Shown piece after piece: positions 36,241 through 45,251 of a stretch of DNA of 64,000 bases. Made by a program: the position numbers and the translations under genes. Source of the stretch: Roseivivax jejudonensis. GTDB taxonomy: Bacteria > Pseudomonadota > Alphaproteobacteria > Rhodobacterales > Rhodobacteraceae. Each line of letters starts with the position of its first letter. Positions within the stretch are counted from its first letter, which is position 1. The notes below the pieces were generated by a model, which was not told the origin of the DNA, searched no databases, and worked only from the letters and a program-made list of their open reading frames with translations. The stretch lies in NCBI RefSeq assembly GCF_900172265.1, contig NZ_FWFK01000004.1:248001-312000 (forward strand), given 5' to 3'.

Positions 36241-38010
36241 ATGTCCGACAGCCCCGCCTACCAGGTGCTCGCCCGCAAGTATCGCCCCGAGACGTTCGCC
36301 GATCTCGTCGGGCAGGACGCGATGGTGCGCACGCTGAAGAACGCCTTTGCCGCCGACCGGATCGCGCAGGCCTTCATCATGACGGGGATCCGGGGCACCG
36401 GGAAGACGACGACCGCGCGGATCATCGCCAAGGGCATGAACTGCATCGGTCCCGACGGCACCGGCGGACCGACGACCGAGCCGTGCGGCGAATGCGAGCA
36501 TTGCCGCGCGATCATGGAGGGGCGTCACGTCGACGTGCTCGAGATGGACGCGGCGTCGAACACGTCGGTCAACGACGTGCGCGAGATCATCGACAGCGTG
36601 CACTACCGGGCGGCCTCGGCGCGCTACAAGATCTACATCATCGACGAGGTGCACATGCTCAGCACCTCGGCCTTCAACGCTCTCCTCAAGACGCTGGAGG
36701 AGCCGCCCGAGCACGTGAAGTTCATCTTTGCGACGACGGAGATCCGGAAGGTGCCGGTGACGGTGCTGTCGCGCTGCCAGCGGTTCGACCTGCGGCGGAT
36801 CGAGCCCGAGACGATGGTCGCGCTGCTGCGCCGCATCGCAGATACCGAAGGCGCGGCGATCGGCGACGAGGCGCTGGCGCTCATCACCCGCGCGGCCGAG
36901 GGGTCGGCCCGGGACGCGACGTCGCTGCTCGACCAGGCGATCAGCCATGCCGGCGGCGAGACCACGGCCGAGGAGGTGCGCGCGATGCTCGGCCTCGCCG
37001 ATCGCGGACGCGTCATGGACCTGTTCGAGCTGGTGATGCGGGGCGATGCGGCGGGCGCGCTGACCGAGCTCTCCGCGCAGTATTCCGACGGCGCGGACCC
37101 GATGGCGGTGATGCGCGACCTGGCCGAGGTCACGCACTGGGTGTCGGTGGTGAAGATCACGCCGGAGGCCGCCGAGGACCCGACCATCGGCCCGGAGGAG
37201 CGCACGCGCGGCATCGCGCTGGCCGAGGGGCTGGGGATGCGGCCGCTCACCCGGATGTGGCAGATGCTGCTGAAGGCGCTCGAAGAGGTCGCGCAGGCGC
37301 CGAACGCGATGATGGCCGCGGAGATGGCGATCATCCGCATGACCCACGTGGCCGAGTTGCCGAGCCCCGAAGAGCTGGTGCGCCGGCTGCAGGCGGAGCC
37401 GGCGCCGCCCGCGCCGGGCCCCGGCGGCGGTGGCGGTGGCGTCGCCGAGGCCGGCGGCGCGGCGCAGGGCCAGCCCGCGCAGGGTCAGCCCATGCCGACA
37501 CATCGCGCCCCGGCGGGTCCGTCGGCGCGGTCGACCGGCGGGGCACTGGCGGCCGTCGCCGAGGATCAGGCGCTCGCGCGGTTCCCGACCTTCGAGCACG
37601 TGGTCGAGCTGATCCGCGCCAACCGCGACGCCAAGCTCCTGATCGAGGTCGAGAGCCATGTGCGTCTGGCGGCCTACCAGCCGGGCCGGATCGAGTTCAC
37701 CCCCACCGACGACGCGCCCGGCGACCTGGCGCAGCGGCTGGGCGCCGCGCTCGGCCGCTGGACCGGCAACCGCTGGGCGGTGATCCTGGTCAACGGGGCC
37801 GAGACGCCCACGATCTTCGAGACGCGCAACGCAGACCGTCTGGCGCTGGAGGCCGAGGCGGCGGCGCACCCGATGGTGCGCGCGGTGCTCGACGCCTTTC
37901 CGAAGGCGACGATCGCCGAGATCCGCACCGAGGAGGCCGTGGCGCAGGAAGCCGAGGTCGAGGCCCTGCCCGAGGTCGAGGACGAGTGGGACCCCTTCGA
38001 GGAAGACTGA
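36241..38010 (+). CDS. dnaX: DNA polymerase III subunits gamma and tau
   Basis: A 589-residue clamp-loader ATPase. Walker A is GIRGTGKTTTA (about residues 50-60), the zinc module is C-x13-C-x2-C-x2-C starting in GMNCIGPDG and ending CGECEHC, Walker B is YIIDEVHMLS, and sensor 1 is FIFATTEIRKVP. After residue ~370 come a Gly/Pro-rich linker and a tau-type C-terminal domain ending in an acidic tail. No obvious slippery heptamer for gamma frameshifting was seen. It heads a dnaX-ybaB-recR set conserved across bacteria. Confidence 0.97.
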   Translation: MSDSPAYQVLARKYRPETFADLVGQDAMVRTLKNAFAADRIAQAFIMTGIRGTGKTTTARIIAKGMNCIGPDGTGGPTTEPCGECEHCRAIMEGRHVDVLEMDAASNTSVNDVREIIDSVHYRAASARYKIYIIDEVHMLSTSAFNALLKTLEEPPEHVKFIFATTEIRKVPVTVLSRCQRFDLRRIEPETMVALLRRIADTEGAAIGDEALALITRAAEGSARDATSLLDQAISHAGGETTAEEVRAMLGLADRGRVMDLFELVMRGDAAGALTELSAQYSDGADPMAVMRDLAEVTHWVSVVKITPEAAEDPTIGPEERTRGIALAEGLGMRPLTRMWQMLLKALEEVAQAPNAMMAAEMAIIRMTHVAELPSPEELVRRLQAEPAPPAPGPGGGGGGVAEAGGAAQGQPAQGQPMPTHRAPAGPSARSTGGALAAVAEDQALARFPTFEHVVELIRANRDAKLLIEVESHVRLAAYQPGRIEFTPTDDAPGDLAQRLGAALGRWTGNRWAVILVNGAETPTIFETRNADRLALEAEAAAHPMVRAVLDAFPKATIAEIRTEEAVAQEAEVEALPEVEDEWDPFEED

Positions 38011-38184
38011 CCGGGCCGGAGCGGGGCAGCACAAGACGGCCGAACGGGCCGGAGTGGCGCAAGGCGGCGGAGCGGACAGAGGGCCGACCGGACCGGGCGC
38101 TGCGACAGCGACGCGCCCTGCCCTTGTGAGCCCGCGATGCGCCGCGTATCTGTGTCTCGACACCTCACGCGACGGGAGACGGGC

Positions 38185-38529
38185 ATGTTCAAAGGATTGG
38201 GCGGTCTCGGCGACATGGCCGGGATGATGAAGAAGGCGCAGGAGATGCAGACCCGCATGGCGGAGCTGCAGGAAGAGCTGCACGCGATGACGGTCACCGG
38301 CGAAAGCGGGGCGGGTCTCGTGAAGGCGACCGCGTCCGCCAAGGGCGAGCTCAAGTCGCTCGACATCGATCCGTCGATCTTCAACGGCGACGATAAGGAA
38401 GTCGTCGAGGACCTGATCCTCGCCGCGATCAAGGACGCGCAGACCAAGGCGAACGAGCGCGCGCAAGAAGAGATGCGGGCGCTGTCCGAGAGCCTCGGGC
38501 TGCCCAAGGACATGAACCTGCCGTTCTGA
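38185..38529 (+). CDS. YbaB/EbfC family nucleoid-associated protein
   Basis: A 114-residue DNA-binding protein of the YbaB/EbfC family: [20 protein letters not shown] at the start, the amphipathic helix [20 protein letters not shown], and the domain-swapped core [16 protein letters not shown] followed by [13 protein letters not shown]. It sits between dnaX and recR, its usual position, with 10 bp before recR. A GGGAGACGGGC leader provides the ribosome-binding site. Confidence 0.95.
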   Translation: MFKGLGGLGDMAGMMKKAQEMQTRMAELQEELHAMTVTGESGAGLVKATASAKGELKSLDIDPSIFNGDDKEVVEDLILAAIKDAQTKANERAQEEMRALSESLGLPKDMNLPF

Positions 38530-38539
38530 GGCGGGCGCC

Positions 38540-39139
38540 ATGGCCGGATCCGACCGCGACGACATCGACGCGCTGATCGAGCTGATGGCCCGCCTGCCGG
38601 GCCTCGGGCCCCGGTCCGCGCGCCGCGCGGTGCTGCACATGATCGCCAAGCGCGGGCAGATCCTGTCGCCGCTGGCGGAGCTGACCCGCAAGGTCGCCGA
38701 CACCGCGCGCGAATGCCTGAACTGCGGCAATGTCGGCACCGCCGACGTCTGTGCGATCTGCCGCGACGAGGCGCGCGCGACGGGCCTTCTGTGCGTGGTG
38801 GAGGATGTCGCCGATCTCTGGGCGATGGAGCGTTCGGGCCAGTTCGGCGGGCGCTACCACGTGCTCGGCGGGACGCTGTCGGCGCTCGACTCCGTCGGGC
38901 CGGAGGATCTCGGCATTCCGCGGCTGGTCGACCGGGTATCGGCAGAAGGGGTGACCGAGGTCATCCTCGCGCTGAACGCGACCGTGGATGGCCAGACCAC
39001 CGCGCATTACATCGCTGACGCGCTGGAGGGCCGCGTGACGCTGTCGTCGCTGGCGCAGGGCGTGCCGATCGGCGGCGAGCTCGACTACCTCGACGACGGG
39101 ACGATCACCGCCGCGCTGCGGGCCCGCCGCGCGCTCTGA
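38540..39139 (+). CDS. recR: Recombination protein RecR
   Basis: A 199-residue RecR of the RecFOR gap-repair pathway. The N-terminal helix-hairpin-helix is [23 protein letters not shown], the C4 zinc finger is [19 protein letters not shown] (residues ~57-75), and the TOPRIM core includes [15 protein letters not shown]. The C-terminal Walker-B-like [17 protein letters not shown] is complete. Third gene of the dnaX set. Confidence 0.97.
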   Translation: MAGSDRDDIDALIELMARLPGLGPRSARRAVLHMIAKRGQILSPLAELTRKVADTARECLNCGNVGTADVCAICRDEARATGLLCVVEDVADLWAMERSGQFGGRYHVLGGTLSALDSVGPEDLGIPRLVDRVSAEGVTEVILALNATVDGQTTAHYIADALEGRVTLSSLAQGVPIGGELDYLDDGTITAALRARRAL

Positions 39140-39160
39140 CGCGGCGGTGCCGGGCGCGGA

Positions 39161-39955
39161 TCAGCCGCGCGGGTCGTCGCTGTCGTCGTCTTCGTCCTCG
39201 TCGTCGTCGTCGTCGGAGCCGTCTTCGGGCAGGTTGAAGAAGCTCTCGGCGTCGGCGTAGTCGCCGTCGTCACGCTCTGCCGTCTCGGGTGCGGCCTCTT
39301 CCTCGTTGCCGTCGGTCAGGCTGAACGTCTCGAGCCCCTCGATCGCCGAGGGCAGACGCGGTTCGGGATCCATCTCGAGCGACTGCTCGGTCGAGACGAG
39401 CTTGCGACGCGCGTCGTCGTCCATCACCTCGCCGGTCTTCTTCGACGCCTTCTGGATCGCCTCGTCGAGTTCCGACTGGCGGCAGAGGCCGAGCGCGACC
39501 GGATCGATCGGCTGGATGTTGGAGATGTTCCAGTGCGTCCGGTCGCGGATCGACTGGATCGTCGGCTTCGTGGTGCCCACGAGCTTGCCGATCTGGCCGT
39601 CGCTCAGCTCGGGGTGGAACTTCACCAGCCACAGGATCGCCGCCGGGCGGTCCTGCCGCTTGGACAACGGCGTGTAACGCGGGCCGCGGCGCTTTTCCTC
39701 GTCGCGGGCGGCGGGGTTGAACTTGAGCTTCATCCCGCGCAGCGGATCCTTCTCGGCCGCGTCGATCTCGGACTGTTCCAGCTGGTTGTTGGCGACGGGG
39801 TCGAAGCCCTTGACGCCCGCGGCCACGTCGCCGTCGGCGATGCCCTGGACCTCGAGCTCGTGCATGTCGGTGAAATCGGCGATCTGCTTGAAGGTCAGGG
39901 TGGTGTTGTCCACGAGCCAGACGGCAGTCGCCTTCGGGTGCAAGAGCTTGGCCAT
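39161..39955 (-). CDS. trcR: DUF1013 family cell-cycle transcriptional regulator (TrcR-like)
   Basis: A 264-residue protein of DUF1013, a family restricted to alphaproteobacteria and named TrcR for a conserved DNA-associated cell-cycle regulator. The N-terminus PKATAVWLVDNTTLTFKQIA and the helix-turn-helix-like segments FTDMHELEVQGIADG and DGQIGKLVGTTKPTIQSIRD are conserved. The C-terminal third is acidic, ending in an Asp/Glu run (about residues 240-262). The symbol is from family knowledge, not from experiment here. It is convergent with recR. Confidence 0.85.
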   Translation of the reverse strand: MAKLLHPKATAVWLVDNTTLTFKQIADFTDMHELEVQGIADGDVAAGVKGFDPVANNQLEQSEIDAAEKDPLRGMKLKFNPAARDEEKRRGPRYTPLSKRQDRPAAILWLVKFHPELSDGQIGKLVGTTKPTIQSIRDRTHWNISNIQPIDPVALGLCRQSELDEAIQKASKKTGEVMDDDARRKLVSTEQSLEMDPEPRLPSAIEGLETFSLTDGNEEEAAPETAERDDGDYADAESFFNLPEDGSDDDDDEDEDDDSDDPRG

Positions 39956-40102
39956 GTCATCGTCTCCTAGTGGTCATCTTTCTCGGGCTCCCGAAGCGCG
40001 GCCAGCGCCTTCGGAAGCTCCCGGATCGGCCCGGGTCGGGGTTACCGTTGTCGGGGAACTCGACTGGCATATAGTGGCTGCGACGGCGAGAGGAAAGAGC
40101 AA

Positions 40103-40726
40103 ATGCGGCTTGTGATGGCCCTGCTCCTGATGGCCGGCGCGGCGCGCGCCGAGGGCGAACGGGCAGGAGAGTTCGACTACTGGGTGCTGGCGATGAGCTG
40201 GTCGCCGACCTACTGCGCGCTGGAGGGCCGGGCCGAGGGATCGCAGCAATGCGACCGGCCGCTGGGCTGGATCCTGCACGGGCTCTGGCCGCAATACCAT
40301 CGTGGCTGGCCGTCCTACTGCCCGACCGGCGCGGCGCCGCCGTCGCGCGCCGACACGCGCGCGATGGCCGACGTGATGGGCACCGCCGGGCTTGCCTGGC
40401 ACCAGTGGAAGAAGCATGGCACCTGTTCGGGGCTGTCGTCCGAGGCCTATTTCGCGACGTCGCGCCGGGCGTTCGACGCCGTCACCCGGCCCGAGGTGCT
40501 GCGCCGGCTGGACGCGCCCGTGCGCGTTCCCGCCGCGGTAATCGAGGAGGCGTTCCTCGAGGCCAATCCGGGCCTTGCGCCCGACATGCTGACGATCACC
40601 TGCCGCGACGGCCGGATCCAGGAGGCGCGGCTTTGCCTGTCGAAGGCGCTGGAGCCGGTGCCCTGCGGCGCGGACGTGGTTCGCGACTGCCGGGCGACCG
40701 ACGCGCTTCTCGATCCGGTGCGCTGA
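40103..40726 (+). CDS. Ribonuclease T2 family protein
   Basis: A 207-residue secreted endoribonuclease. It has a signal peptide (MRLVMALLLMAGAARA), the active-site block CAS I in WILHGLWPQYHRGWP and CAS II in WHQWKKHGTCSG, containing both catalytic histidines and the Glu-equivalent position replaced by Gln (WHQW rather than the usual W-x-x-E). Six or more cysteines suggest periplasmic disulfides. It likely scavenges RNA. It is convergent with the FG-GAP gene. Confidence 0.92.
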   Translation: MRLVMALLLMAGAARAEGERAGEFDYWVLAMSWSPTYCALEGRAEGSQQCDRPLGWILHGLWPQYHRGWPSYCPTGAAPPSRADTRAMADVMGTAGLAWHQWKKHGTCSGLSSEAYFATSRRAFDAVTRPEVLRRLDAPVRVPAAVIEEAFLEANPGLAPDMLTITCRDGRIQEARLCLSKALEPVPCGADVVRDCRATDALLDPVR

Positions 40727-40745
40727 CGGCCGCGACGACGACGGC

Positions 40746-41483
40746 TCAGCGGCAGGCGCGCGCCCGCGCTTCGGCTTCGGGGCTCCACGGGCCAATATCG
40801 CGCGCCGAGAGGCGCGTGCCGTCGAAGCCGATCGCCAGAAGCCGCCGCCACGTGCCGTCGGCGGCGACGAGTTCGGGCCGGTCGCCGCAGGCGCGCAGGC
40901 CGCCGTGGATCACCGCCTCTCCGATCCGGTGGTTGGTGACGCCCTGCATCGACGCGACCGCGACGAGGCGGTCGCCCTCCAGCCGCCAGAGCCGCAGCAC
41001 GCGTGCCAGGTGCGGCCGGTCGACATAGGCGATCTCCACCCGGCCGTCGCCGTCGAGATCGGCGGCGGCGAGCGGGGCCAGCCAGCGGTGCCGTTCGCCG
41101 ATGAAGGGCGTCGCGGCGCGGCGGCCCTCGGCCGACCAGATCGCGAGCCGGGCGCCCCGGTCGAGCGCGGTCTCGACCGTTACGACCTCGGGGGCACCGT
41201 CGCCGTCGACATCCCAGAGCCGCGGCGCGAGATCCTCGAACACCATGTCGGCGGGCAGCGTCGCCCGCAGCCGGCGTCCGTCGGTCAGCGTCATCTCGAG
41301 GCTGCGCCATTCCAGCGCGTCGCCCAGCACCGCGTGGTCGTAGACCGCCGTGGCGTCGGTGTAGCGGGCGGCGGCGATGTCGGCGGATTGCGCCGCCGCC
41401 GGGAGCGCGCCGAGACCGCAGAGTCCGCCGAGCGAAAGCAGCGCCGCGCGAAGCGCGCGACGCCGCCCGGACGGGCGAAGGAG
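40746..41483 (-). CDS. Exported FG-GAP/VCBS repeat protein, start codon unresolved
   Basis: The reading frame encodes a signal-peptide-like sequence (GRRRALRAALLSLGGLCGLG, then ALPAAAQ) followed by ~220 residues with FG-GAP/VCBS calcium-loop repeats: DVDGDGAPEVVTVE and ADLDGDGRVEIAYVD. That is a partial beta-propeller. No ATG, GTG or TTG occurs in this frame between the ferredoxin stop codon (41636) and the signal sequence; the coordinate given is simply where the signal-like region begins. The frame stays open through a 27-bp tandem repeat. A CTG at 41441 is the only plausible late start. Either a rare start codon, a frameshift or a decayed gene is possible. Confidence 0.65.
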   Translation of the reverse strand, partial: LLRPSGRRRALRAALLSLGGLCGLGALPAAAQSADIAAARYTDATAVYDHAVLGDALEWRSLEMTLTDGRRLRATLPADMVFEDLAPRLWDVDGDGAPEVVTVETALDRGARLAIWSAEGRRAATPFIGERHRWLAPLAAADLDGDGRVEIAYVDRPHLARVLRLWRLEGDRLVAVASMQGVTNHRIGEAVIHGGLRACGDRPELVAADGTWRRLLAIGFDGTRLSARDIGPWSPEAEARARACR

Positions 41484-41634
41484 CTGCGCCCAGGGGAACG
41501 GGCGACAAAGCTGCGCCCGGGAGGACGGGCGACAAAGCTGCGCCCGAGGGGACGGGCGACAAAGCTGCGCCCGGGAGGACGGGCGACAAAGCTGCGCCCG
41601 GGAGGACGGGCGACGGAGCTGCGGCCGGCGGCCG
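41473..41634. repeat. 27-bp tandem repeat (six units)
   Basis: Units begin at 41473, 41500, 41527, 41554, 41581 and 41608. The inner units are nearly identical to GGGCGACAAAGCTGCGCCCG plus GGAGGAC. Since 27 is a multiple of three, every unit keeps the FG-GAP frame open on the minus strand (encoding QLCRPSSRA repeats). It fills the gap between the ferredoxin and FG-GAP genes. Confidence 0.9.
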
Positions 41635-41635
41635 G

Positions 41636-41992
<357 letters not shown>

Positions 41993-42095
41993 CTAGAGAA
42001 GCGCGTCGCGGGCTTCCAGAGGTTTCGGGCGCGCCGTGGTGCCGCGGCACCGCCCGGGCTGGACGCGATCCCGGATGTTCGCTAAATGTTCACGC

Positions 42096-42482
42096 ATGCG
42101 CACCATCCAGCCCCCGACCGGCCCCTGGCCGCGCCCGCCCTCCTGCCTGACCGCCGAGCGGTTGGTGGAGCCGCCCGAGGGCGCACGGATCGCGGTGGCG
42201 GGACTCGTCATCCTGCGCCAGCGTCCGGGCACGGCGAAGGGCGTGATCTTCCTCACGCTCGAGGACGAGACCGGCGTGGTGAACGTGATCGTCTGGCGGG
42301 CGCTCTACGAGCGCTTTCGCCGGGCGGTGATCGCGGGCCGGATGCTGCGGGTGACCGGCCGGCTGCAGCGCGAGAGCGGCGTGACCCACGTGATCGCCGA
42401 GGAGATCGAGGACATGTCCCACCTGCTCGACCGGTTGCTGGACGAGCGCCCGGCGCTTTCGTCCGGCGGGCCGGAGCGGTAG
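42096..42482 (+). pseudogene. Orphan C-terminal OB-fold fragment of error-prone DNA polymerase DnaE2
   Basis: A 128-codon frame whose product matches the final OB domain of DnaE2: GARIAVAGLVILRQRPGTAKGVIF, LEDETGVVNVIVW, RFRRAVIAGRMLRVTGRLQRE, then the terminal HVIAEEIEDMSHLL. The polymerase, PHP and HhH domains that should precede it (about 950 residues) are absent; the ferredoxin gene lies directly upstream on the other strand. A start is available at ATG 42096 (or 42075), so it may still be expressed as a small OB protein. I read it as a truncated remnant. Confidence 0.75.
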
Positions 42483-42536
42483 GATCCGCCAAAACGGCGC
42501 GCGGTCCCGGCGCGCCGGCCCGACAACGAGCAGGAC

Positions 42537-43070
42537 ATGACCGGACGGTTTTTCCCCTTCGCCGCGCTGACGCTGGCCGTTCTCGGAGCGTGCAGCGCCT
42601 CCGACCGAGGCACCACGCCCCCCGCCGACGCCGAGACCTCGCAGCGGACCGAGACCGGCGCCGACGGGCGCTGCTACGCGGTCGAGCCGATCCCGGCGAT
42701 CTACGAGCAGGTGCCCGGACAGGTGCAGGTCGTGCAGGCCGAGATCGCCGAGGACGGGACCGTGATCCGCCCGCCGATCTATCGCAACGCGTCGGTGCCG
42801 CGCATCGTCCGGCCGCGCGGCGAGATCCGCTTTGCCGTGCCGTGCCGCGAGCGGGTCACGCCCGAGCTGGTGGCGTCGGTGCAGCGCGCACTCAAGGTGC
42901 GCGGCCTCTATGCCGGTCCGGTGACCGGAGAGATCGACGCCGGGACAGAGGCCGCGATCCGCGCCTACCAGTCCGATCGCGGGCTCGACAGCGGGCGGCT
43001 GTCTCTCGAGACGGCGCGGGCGCTGGGACTGATCGAGGTGCCGCGCCCCGCTCCGGACGCCGAGGAATGA
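42537..43070 (+). CDS. Peptidoglycan-binding domain lipoprotein
   Basis: A 177-residue protein with a lipoprotein signal peptide (lipobox in AVLGACSAS, lipidated Cys19). A beta-rich middle region (residues 44-105) precedes a C-terminal PG_binding_1 domain (about 108-165: VASVQRALKVRGLYAGPVTG, GTEAAIRAYQSDRGL). It is expected to tether to the outer or inner membrane and contact murein. The catalytic partner, if any, is unknown. It is convergent with degP. Confidence 0.88.
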   Translation: MTGRFFPFAALTLAVLGACSASDRGTTPPADAETSQRTETGADGRCYAVEPIPAIYEQVPGQVQVVQAEIAEDGTVIRPPIYRNASVPRIVRPRGEIRFAVPCRERVTPELVASVQRALKVRGLYAGPVTGEIDAGTEAAIRAYQSDRGLDSGRLSLETARALGLIEVPRPAPDAEE

Positions 43071-43083
43071 GCCCGAACGAAAA

Positions 43084-43109
43084 CGGCGCACCCCCGAGGG
43101 AGTGCGCCG
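43084..43109 (-). terminator. Rho-independent terminator of degP
   Basis: Inverted repeat CGGCGCAC (43084-43091) and GTGCGCCG (43102-43109) with a 10-base loop. On the minus strand the stem is followed by TTTTCG, so it terminates degP transcription; it can also stop the convergent lipoprotein gene. Confidence 0.75.
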
Positions 43110-43150
43110 CATGTCCGTCGTCGGGTGACGGGATCAGCTGAGACTAACGA

Positions 43151-44662
43151 TCACTCGTTCCCGCTTTCCTCGAGGCTGAGGGCGACAAAGCGCGGGCTGC
43201 CGTCGCGGCGCACCAGCAGCAGCAGCGACATCCGGCCGGCGTCCCGGGCCTCGGTGATACGCTCCTGCAGGTCCTCGATCGCCAGCACTTCGGTCTGGCC
43301 GGCCTCGGAGATCACGTCACCACGGCGCAGGCCCTTTTCGTAAGCCTCGGCACTTTCGTCGACCTCGAGCACGGCGAGGCCGCGCACATCGTCTTCAAGC
43401 CCGAGTTCCCCGCGCAGGTCGGAGGTCAGGGGCGACAGCGTCATGCCGAGGACGCTTTCCTCGGACGGCGCCTCTTCCTGCGGCGTCTCGCCGCTCGGGC
43501 CGACCTGGGCCGCCTCGGCCTCTTCACGGCGGCCGAGCGTCACGCGGAAGGTCTCGGTCGCGCCCTCGCGGTTGACGACCACGCGCACGGTCTTGCCGAC
43601 CGCGGTGTTGCCCACCTGGCGCACGAGGCCGCGGGTATCCTCGACCTCGACGCCGTCGAAGCTGACGATCACGTCGCCGGTCTCGATCCCGGCCTCGGCG
43701 GCGGGGCCGTCGGGCACGTCGGTGACGAGCGCGCCGGCCGCGGCCTCAAGGCCCATCGCCTCGGCCACGTCGTCGGTCACGTCCTGGATCGACACGCCGA
43801 GCCAGCCGCGGCGCGTCTCGCCGTATTCGCGCAGCTGATCGACGACGTTGGTCACGACGTTCGACGACATCGCGAAGCCGATGCCGATCGACCCGCCCGT
43901 GGGCGACAGGATGGCGGTGTTCACGCCGATCACGTCGCCGTCCATGTTGAACAGCGGGCCGCCGGAGTTGCCGCGGTTGATGGCCGCGTCGGTCTGGATG
44001 TAGTCGTCGTAGCTGCCCGACAGCGCGCGGCCCGAGGCCGACACGATGCCGACCGACACCGAGAAGCCCTGCCCGAGCGGATTGCCCATCGCCATCACCC
44101 AGTCGCCGACGCGCATCGCTTCGCTGTCACCGAAATTGACGAAGGGCAGCGGCTCGTCGGCCTCGACCTTCAGAAGCGCGATGTCGGTGTTGGGATCGGT
44201 GCCCACCACCTCGGCCGGCATCTCGCCGCCCGAGAAGAACTCCACCTGAATCTCGTCGGCGTTCTCGATCACGTGATTGTTCGTCACGACGTAGCCGTCC
44301 TCGGAGATCACGAAGCCCGATCCGAGCGCGGAGGAGCGCCGCATCGGGGCATCATCGCCCTCGGGGTTGCGGAACTCGCGGAAGAACTCCTCGAATGGGG
44401 AGCCTTCGGGCACGATCCCCTGCGGTCCCGACTGGCGCGCGACGGTGGTCGCCGTGGTGATGTTGACCACCGAGCCGCTGATGCGGTCGACGAGCGGCGC
44501 AAGGCTCTGCGGAGCGCCCTGCGCTGCGGCGCTGGCCACGTGGGCGAGAATCAGCAGCATCGAGAGCGTGGCGATCCAGAGCGCCTGAATCGGGAAGCGC
44601 GCGGCGCGCGCTCGGGCGGCGGCGGCACTGGCGGCAGGTCTCGCGGTCGGTCTGACGGTCAC
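43151..44662 (-). CDS. degP: Do family serine endopeptidase (DegP/HtrA)
   Basis: A 503-residue periplasmic protease-chaperone. The signal/anchor helix is at about residues 27-48. The catalytic triad is His in YVVTNNHVIENA, Asp in DPNTDIALLKVE and Ser in AAINRGNSGGPLF. Two PDZ domains follow (about 275-370 and 400-495), separated by an acidic linker (EEAEAAQVGPSGETPQEEAP). Translation starts at GTG with AAGGAG seven bases before it. Involved in envelope protein quality control. Confidence 0.96.
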   Translation of the reverse strand: MTVRPTARPAASAAAARARAARFPIQALWIATLSMLLILAHVASAAAQGAPQSLAPLVDRISGSVVNITTATTVARQSGPQGIVPEGSPFEEFFREFRNPEGDDAPMRRSSALGSGFVISEDGYVVTNNHVIENADEIQVEFFSGGEMPAEVVGTDPNTDIALLKVEADEPLPFVNFGDSEAMRVGDWVMAMGNPLGQGFSVSVGIVSASGRALSGSYDDYIQTDAAINRGNSGGPLFNMDGDVIGVNTAILSPTGGSIGIGFAMSSNVVTNVVDQLREYGETRRGWLGVSIQDVTDDVAEAMGLEAAAGALVTDVPDGPAAEAGIETGDVIVSFDGVEVEDTRGLVRQVGNTAVGKTVRVVVNREGATETFRVTLGRREEAEAAQVGPSGETPQEEAPSEESVLGMTLSPLTSDLRGELGLEDDVRGLAVLEVDESAEAYEKGLRRGDVISEAGQTEVLAIEDLQERITEARDAGRMSLLLLVRRDGSPRFVALSLEESGNE

Positions 44663-44829
44663 GTCTCACTCCTTGTGGATTGTGCCCTTGTGAATTTCGG
44701 CGCGGCGGGCCGGGCGGTCGGTCGCGCGCCGGGATCTGTCGAGGACCAAGATAGAGTCCTCGCGGCAAGTCTCAAAGCCCGATCCGCGGTCTCAACCTCT
44801 CGTGACCGGGCGCGACGCCGCTCGCGCCC

Positions 44830-45168
44830 TCAGCCCGCGGCGCATTCGACGCAGCGCGTGGCCGTCGGATCGAGCGCCAGCCGCTTCGGCGCGATCTCCT
44901 CGCCGCAGGTGTCGCAGTAGCCGTATTCGCCGTCGTCGAGACGTTCCAGCGCCTGCGCCAACCGGCGGCGCTCGGCATCGCGGCGGGCCTGCCCGGCCTT
45001 GGCCATCGCCTGCGATTGCAGCGCGTCCATCCGGCTGAGGCGGCCGACCGATTGCTGGTCGAGGGTCACCACGCCCTGCCCCTCGCGGCCGAGCGCGTCC
45101 TCGGCATCGAGCTCCTCGAGCCGCGCGGCGATGCGCGCGCGGGCCTCGTCGTCGGGCACCGCATTCAT
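44830..45168 (-). CDS. TraR/DksA-type C4 zinc-finger protein
   Basis: A 112-residue protein of the TraR/DksA family. An N-terminal coiled coil (about residues 8-75) is followed by a C4 zinc finger CDTCGEEI...TRCVECAAG, with all four cysteines. It is shorter than DksA (about 150) and lacks the tip aspartates DxxDxA seen in true DksA, so it is likely a short DksA-like modulator of RNA polymerase. The ATG at 45168 is preferred to a start 45 bp upstream. Divergent from cysE (83 bp between starts). Confidence 0.88.
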   Translation of the reverse strand: MNAVPDDEARARIAARLEELDAEDALGREGQGVVTLDQQSVGRLSRMDALQSQAMAKAGQARRDAERRRLAQALERLDDGEYGYCDTCGEEIAPKRLALDPTATRCVECAAG

Positions 45169-45251
45169 CTCTGTGATCGCTCCGGTCACGGGCTTTGAGT
45201 TTCGCGCCCACATCCTATTTGCTAGGGTGCCGGTGTCAAAGGAGGCTTGCC

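Noticed and set aside
36016-38739. Upstream extension (about 900 codons) of the acyl-CoA synthetase reading frame across dnaX
   Set aside because: Homology starts at the ATG at 36015. The upstream part is antisense to dnaX, ybaB and recR.
41473-41634. Possible CRISPR array at the 27-bp repeats
   Set aside because: Units are directly adjacent with no unique spacers and no cas genes nearby; it is a minisatellite.
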